DNA of 38,668 nucleotides from DATBRC01 sp036560485 (GTDB lineage Bacteria > Pseudomonadota > Gammaproteobacteria > Burkholderiales > Burkholderiaceae_D): the NCBI GenBank assembly GCA_036560485.1, contig DATBRC010000061.1, positions 1 to 38,668 of the forward strand. Reading direction: 5' to 3'. The notes beneath the pieces are model-generated. The model saw only the letters and a program-made list of their open reading frames with translations. It was not told the DNA's origin and did no database searches. Below, piece after piece: positions 36,171 through 38,668 of the stretch (positions are counted from its first letter, which is position 1; each line of letters starts with the position of its first letter). A program made the translations under genes and the position numbers.

Positions 36171-36890
36171 TCAACGTTTCGTGAACACCAAATCCCACAC
36201 GCCATGTCCCAGCTTCAACCCGCGATTCTCAAACTTCGTCACAGGCCGATAAGCAGGACACGGCGCATAACCATCCACCGTATTTTGCAACGTCGGTTCT
36301 GCACTTAACACTGTCAGCATCTGCTCCGCATAATCCTGCCAATCGGTCGCGCAATGCAGATAACCGCCCGACGCAATGCGTGACATCAGCAATTCGATAA
36401 ACGGCGCTTGAATCAGGCGCCGCTTGTTATGCCGCGCCTTGTGCCACGGATCAGGGAAAAAAATATGCGCACCCGCCAACGATCCCGGCGCAATCATGTG
36501 CGTGATCACTTCGACAGCATCATGCTGCACCAGACGCAAGTTGGTCAGGCCTTGTTCACCAATCAGTTTCAACAAGCTGCCGACACCCGGCGTATGCACT
36601 TCCACACCAATGAAGTTTTTATCCGGCATCGCTGCTGCAATCTTCGCCGTCGTATCGCCCATGCCAAAACCGATTTCCAGAATTGTCGGCGCATTGCGTT
36701 GAAAGCTCGCCGCAAGATCGAGCGGCGCTTTCGCATACGGGATGCAGAACTGCGGCCCCAACTCTTCAATCGCACGCGCCTGCGCAATCGACAAGCGCCC
36801 CGCACGCGTGACGAAGCTGCGAATGCGATGTTCGGTTGGGTCATAGAACAGCGGCTTGTTGCTGCCGTCGCCGGATGGGTTGTTGGGCAT
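36171..36890 (-). CDS. trmB: tRNA (guanine-N7-)-methyltransferase
   Basis: The 239-residue enzyme makes m7G46 in tRNA using SAM. Characteristic motifs are present: LEIGFGMGDT (SAM binding), FIGVEVH, the catalytic FFPDPWHKARHNKRR, and ATDW near the C-terminus. Length is normal. ATG 36890 is preceded by AGTAACCAGC, only a modest ribosome site. It sits 86 bases beyond a tRNA-Gly gene on the same strand, separated by that gene's terminator, so it has its own promoter. Confidence 0.96.
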   Translation of the reverse strand: MPNNPSGDGSNKPLFYDPTEHRIRSFVTRAGRLSIAQARAIEELGPQFCIPYAKAPLDLAASFQRNAPTILEIGFGMGDTTAKIAAAMPDKNFIGVEVHTPGVGSLLKLIGEQGLTNLRLVQHDAVEVITHMIAPGSLAGAHIFFPDPWHKARHNKRRLIQAPFIELLMSRIASGGYLHCATDWQDYAEQMLTVLSAEPTLQNTVDGYAPCPAYRPVTKFENRGLKLGHGVWDLVFTKR

Positions 36891-36940
36891 GCTGGTTACT
36901 CTTTACGTTTACTGAATTTGCATTGCACATGCATTGCAAT

Positions 36941-36965
36941 AAAAAAGGCACCGATTGATGGTGCC
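36941..36965 (-). terminator. Rho-independent terminator of the tRNA-Gly transcript
   Basis: On the minus strand GGCACC-N7-GGTGCC is followed by six T (A at 36941-36946). It starts 11 bases after the tRNA 3' end. Confidence 0.9.
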
Positions 36966-36976
36966 TCGATAATATC

Positions 36977-37050
36977 TGGAGCGGGTGAAGGGGATCGAAC
37001 CCTCGTCTAGAGCTTGGGAAGCTTTCGTTCTACCATTGAACTACACCCGC
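36977..37050 (-). tRNA. tRNA-Gly (anticodon CCC)
   Basis: The minus-strand 74 bases fold as a tRNA: acceptor GCGGGTG/CACCCGC, discriminator T, encoded CCA, D-arm GTTC/GAAC, T-arm with GGTTCGATCCCC, and anticodon loop TTCCCAA giving CCC, close to E. coli glyU. The anticodon stem AAAGC/GCTCT has one A-C mismatch (positions 28 and 42). Nucleotides 1-37 and the 68 bases upstream of the tRNA belong to a perfect inverted repeat shared with 38104-38208. Confidence 0.93.
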
Positions 37051-37118
37051 CTACACTGCGAATTATACGGTGTAGACAATGACACTGTCGATCTGGACAA
37101 AGTTGCTGGGGACAGTAA
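37014..37118 (-). repeat. 105-bp inverted repeat, left arm (5' half of tRNA-Gly plus upstream)
   Basis: By eye identical over 105 bases to the reverse complement of 38104-38208. It covers the first 37 bases of tRNA-Gly, ending in the anticodon loop, and 68 bases upstream that presumably hold the tRNA promoter. Inner ends read GGGGACAGTAA. Confidence 0.93.
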
Positions 37119-37205
37119 TGGGCATACCGTTGCATCTATATCAGTTAAATTTCCCCCACTTGTTTAATAAGTTATTTGAACAGCTTTAACAGCTCGGTAT
37201 GCCCA
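37119..37205. repeat. 11-bp inverted repeat abutting the left arm
   Basis: TGGGCATACCG (37119-37129) and CGGTATGCCCA (37195-37205) are perfectly inverted, 65 bases apart. The first copy starts exactly where the 105-bp repeat stops. The pair lies downstream of the unknown gene's stop codon and may be a mobile-element end or an RNA stem. There is no copy at the right arm. Confidence 0.75.
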
Positions 37206-37241
37206 ATGGGTAATCAATGGATTAAAAATGGCAAATAAAAT

Positions 37242-38090
37242 CTATTTCTTTAAGTGATCAATAAATTCTATAAGACTCTCAAAAGCATCTTTCGCCGTTT
37301 TGTCGAATTGTTGTTCCAATTCGTTTAACTCGACGTTGATTCCAAGCTCCCTTTTCACTTCAAAAAATAATTTCGCTTGAAGTTTTCGGAAAAGAGTCAT
37401 TTCGACATAAAAGACTTTCGCAAATTGCTCTGGGAAATCCTTTTTTTGTTGGTGATACTCAGTAGAGGTTGGTTGATCCTTTAACTGGCTATCAATAGCA
37501 ACATTTTTTAACCTCCATTCCAACGATGTTAGATAGAGTTTTCCACAGACTGGAATAAGGCTATTCGCAATTGCTTGCGTCTCAGGTTCAGCTACGAGAA
37601 CAACTTTAAGTAACGCTGTTAAGAGCAGATTATGCTGTTCGACATCCACCACCTTATCTAAATCAGTTAAGGCCATTTTTGCATAATAAGAAATAGCAGT
37701 GGTTGATCGATTGGCGAGGTCTAAATAGACTTCGCTGCGCAATTCATGTTTTCTATCCCTTTCTTTTTCAGAGGTCTCTTGTCGATGATCTTCTAACTGA
37801 ATAAGTCGATTATGTTTATTGGATATGCGAAGTGTGATTGTGGCAGTAATCGTAGCAATAAATCCTGCTATAAACGCCGACCAAATCACATCAGGAATAC
37901 CAAGAAACGGCGTTTCTTTTGATTTTATATTTTCTGACGAAACTGCGATTTGTACTTTAATCGGATTAGATGTACTCGCTTCAATTAACCGTGGGGCGGC
38001 AGGTGGAGATGTTGAAGAGGGGGCTTGATCTGCTGCTATCGTATAGGCAGTAATGCAAACAATAGACATAAGGAGGATGATTTTTTTCAT
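37242..38090 (-). CDS. Unknown secreted or membrane-anchored protein, cargo between the inverted repeats
   Basis: This 282-residue protein is not recognised. Start 38090 gives a signal-peptide-like beginning (KKIILLMSIVCITAYTIA); a longer frame to 38186 would be translated from the repeat and is rejected. A Ser/Pro/Ala-rich stretch follows. One transmembrane helix at about residues 69-92 (DVIWSAFIAGFIATITATITL) precedes a charged, likely coiled-coil segment (NKHNRLIQLEDHRQETSEKERDRKHELRSEVYLDLANRS) and a mostly helical C-terminal region. The gene is markedly AT-rich with AAA/ATT-heavy codons, unlike its neighbours, which suggests recent transfer. It is the only gene between the 105-bp arms. 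No strong ribosome site precedes the start. Confidence 0.72.
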   Translation of the reverse strand: MKKIILLMSIVCITAYTIAADQAPSSTSPPAAPRLIEASTSNPIKVQIAVSSENIKSKETPFLGIPDVIWSAFIAGFIATITATITLRISNKHNRLIQLEDHRQETSEKERDRKHELRSEVYLDLANRSTTAISYYAKMALTDLDKVVDVEQHNLLLTALLKVVLVAEPETQAIANSLIPVCGKLYLTSLEWRLKNVAIDSQLKDQPTSTEYHQQKKDFPEQFAKVFYVEMTLFRKLQAKLFFEVKRELGINVELNELEQQFDKTAKDAFESLIEFIDHLKK

Positions 38091-38103
38091 ATCCAATTGT
38101 AAC

Positions 38104-38208
38104 TTACTGTCCCCAGCAACTTTGTCCAGATCGACAGTGTCATTGTCTACACCGTATAATTCGCAGTGTAGGCGGGTGTAGTTCAATGGTAGAACGAAAG
38201 CTTCCCAA
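38104..38208 (+). repeat. 105-bp inverted repeat, right arm
   Basis: Perfect inverted copy of 37014-37118. On this strand the order is upstream region (38104-38171), then the tRNA 5' half. Confidence 0.93.
38172..38208 (+). pseudogene. Truncated tRNA-Gly copy (nucleotides 1-37)
   Basis: The first 37 bases of tRNA-Gly(CCC), from the GCGGGTG acceptor strand to TTCCCAA of the anticodon loop, are followed by unrelated sequence. It has the same upstream 68 bases as the intact gene, so it may still be transcribed, but it cannot fold as a tRNA. Confidence 0.92.
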
Positions 38209-38404
38209 TTAACGGATGCAGGTCAAAAATCACATTGAACACATACGGATTCCGTAATCGATTAATGGCTTCTCCATTTGCATCCATCATTGGTTTGATT
38301 AAGGGGATCGACCGGTAATGGCACCAGTCTGGTTGCATGCAATCCCATTCAAATCTCACAGTTCTGCCACGGCCAAAAATCTGACCGCTCTCCCACTGCA
38401 CCAA
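38183..38404 (-). pseudogene. Reading-frame remnant cut by the repeat junction
   Basis: A 73-codon frame (65 codons up to 38209, then eight read through the truncated tRNA copy) with protein-like composition (RTVRFEWDCMQPDWCHYRSIP, DANGEAINRLRNPYVFNVIFDLHPL). No ribosome site or good ATG precedes it; only TTG or GTG are available and an in-frame stop lies just upstream. The C-terminus ends abruptly in repeat sequence. It looks like an internal fragment of a larger gene broken by the rearrangement. I do not recognise the family. Confidence 0.4.
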
Positions 38405-38607
38405 CCAAAATTTTTACACCAATTCCGACGACCCAAAGCACGGTAGCAGCTAACAGATTCGTTTTTTATTATAAGAAAAGGAATTCAGTCAGCTGCTTCA
38501 CCCCTTTTGGGTGCCAGGGGGATGAATCCAAAACCACATTCCGATCCAACCCGTTGCCCGGTTGCCGGTTTGGATGGATAGTATGCACAATGGAACAGCG
38601 TTTAGTT
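38405..38607. other. Non-coding stretch near the window end
   Basis: No gene is visible. A CACCC-N5-GGGTG hairpin occurs near 38498-38512, without a T-run. This sequence separates the frame remnant from the partial gene at the window edge. Confidence 0.4.
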
Positions 38608-38668
38608 TCAACGACGTTTGGGATAGTCTTTTAAAACATCATCGAGAATCGCATTGATGATCTTGCTA
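38608..38668 (-). CDS. 3' end of a gene entering from the right edge
   Basis: On the minus strand one frame reads SKIINAILDDVLKDYPKRR and stops with TGA at 38608-38610. The amphipathic, basic ending looks like a real C-terminus. Only 19 codons are in the window, so no product can be named. Confidence 0.4.
   Translation of the reverse strand, partial: SKIINAILDDVLKDYPKRR

Noticed and set aside
37242..38186. Longer start (38186) for the cargo gene
   Set aside because: The first 32 codons would come from the tRNA-derived repeat; the internal ATG at 38090 begins a normal signal peptide.
1..38668. CRISPR array or phage island
   Set aside because: No regularly spaced direct repeats, cas genes, phage structural genes or integrase are visible.

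Overview
The window reads as chromosome of a betaproteobacterium, most likely of the Oxalobacteraceae (Herminiimonas/Janthinobacterium type). This rests on protein character and on typical neighbours: waaC-kdoO-waaA, DUF1631, a YkgJ-like cysteine cluster protein, two RND efflux operons, and a pcm/rhodanese/tolC gene run. No database search was possible, so the taxon is an inference.

Region by region. 1-4450: end of a surface-polysaccharide locus (wecB, wecC and a membrane-bound WbpM/CapD-type nucleotide-sugar dehydratase), visibly more AT-rich than what follows. 4636-9387: phosphomanno/phosphoglucomutase, then the lipopolysaccharide inner-core genes waaC, kdoO and waaA. 9586-10965: an unusual response regulator with a receiver domain, one membrane helix and an unassigned C-terminal region. 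11010-11190: a cluster of palindromic repeats. 11216-17882: a tripartite RND pump (membrane fusion protein, transporter, outer-membrane factor, all minus strand) with a divergent TetR/AcrR-type regulator and operator-like palindromes between them. 17973-20352: a putative Na+/H+ antiporter and a MetX-like alpha/beta hydrolase. 20423-28362: a minus-strand run reading tetR, MFP, RND transporter, pcm, rhodanese, tolC; the TolC carries an extra C-terminal NTF2-like domain. 28475-28664: a 190-bp element with long inverted ends and nested palindromes. 28810-31002: DUF1631 protein. 31465-36890: YkgJ-like protein, uppP, recQ, an MgtC/DUF4010 membrane protein and trmB.

The right end (36941-38668) is the least ordinary part. 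A tRNA-Gly(CCC) gene shares a perfect 105-bp inverted repeat (37014-37118 and 38104-38208) with a truncated copy of itself. The repeat holds the upstream region and the first 37 nucleotides of the tRNA, stopping in the anticodon loop. Between the arms lies one AT-rich gene for an unrecognised secreted or membrane-anchored protein. Beyond the right arm is a broken reading frame of unknown origin. I read this as a small mobile or rearranged insertion at a tRNA gene; no integrase is in the window.

How the genes work together: the left 9 kb builds the cell surface (UDP-ManNAcA-type sugars, hexose-phosphate supply, heptose and Kdo core), uppP recycles the lipid carrier needed for that, and the two RND systems export toxic compounds under local TetR repressors.
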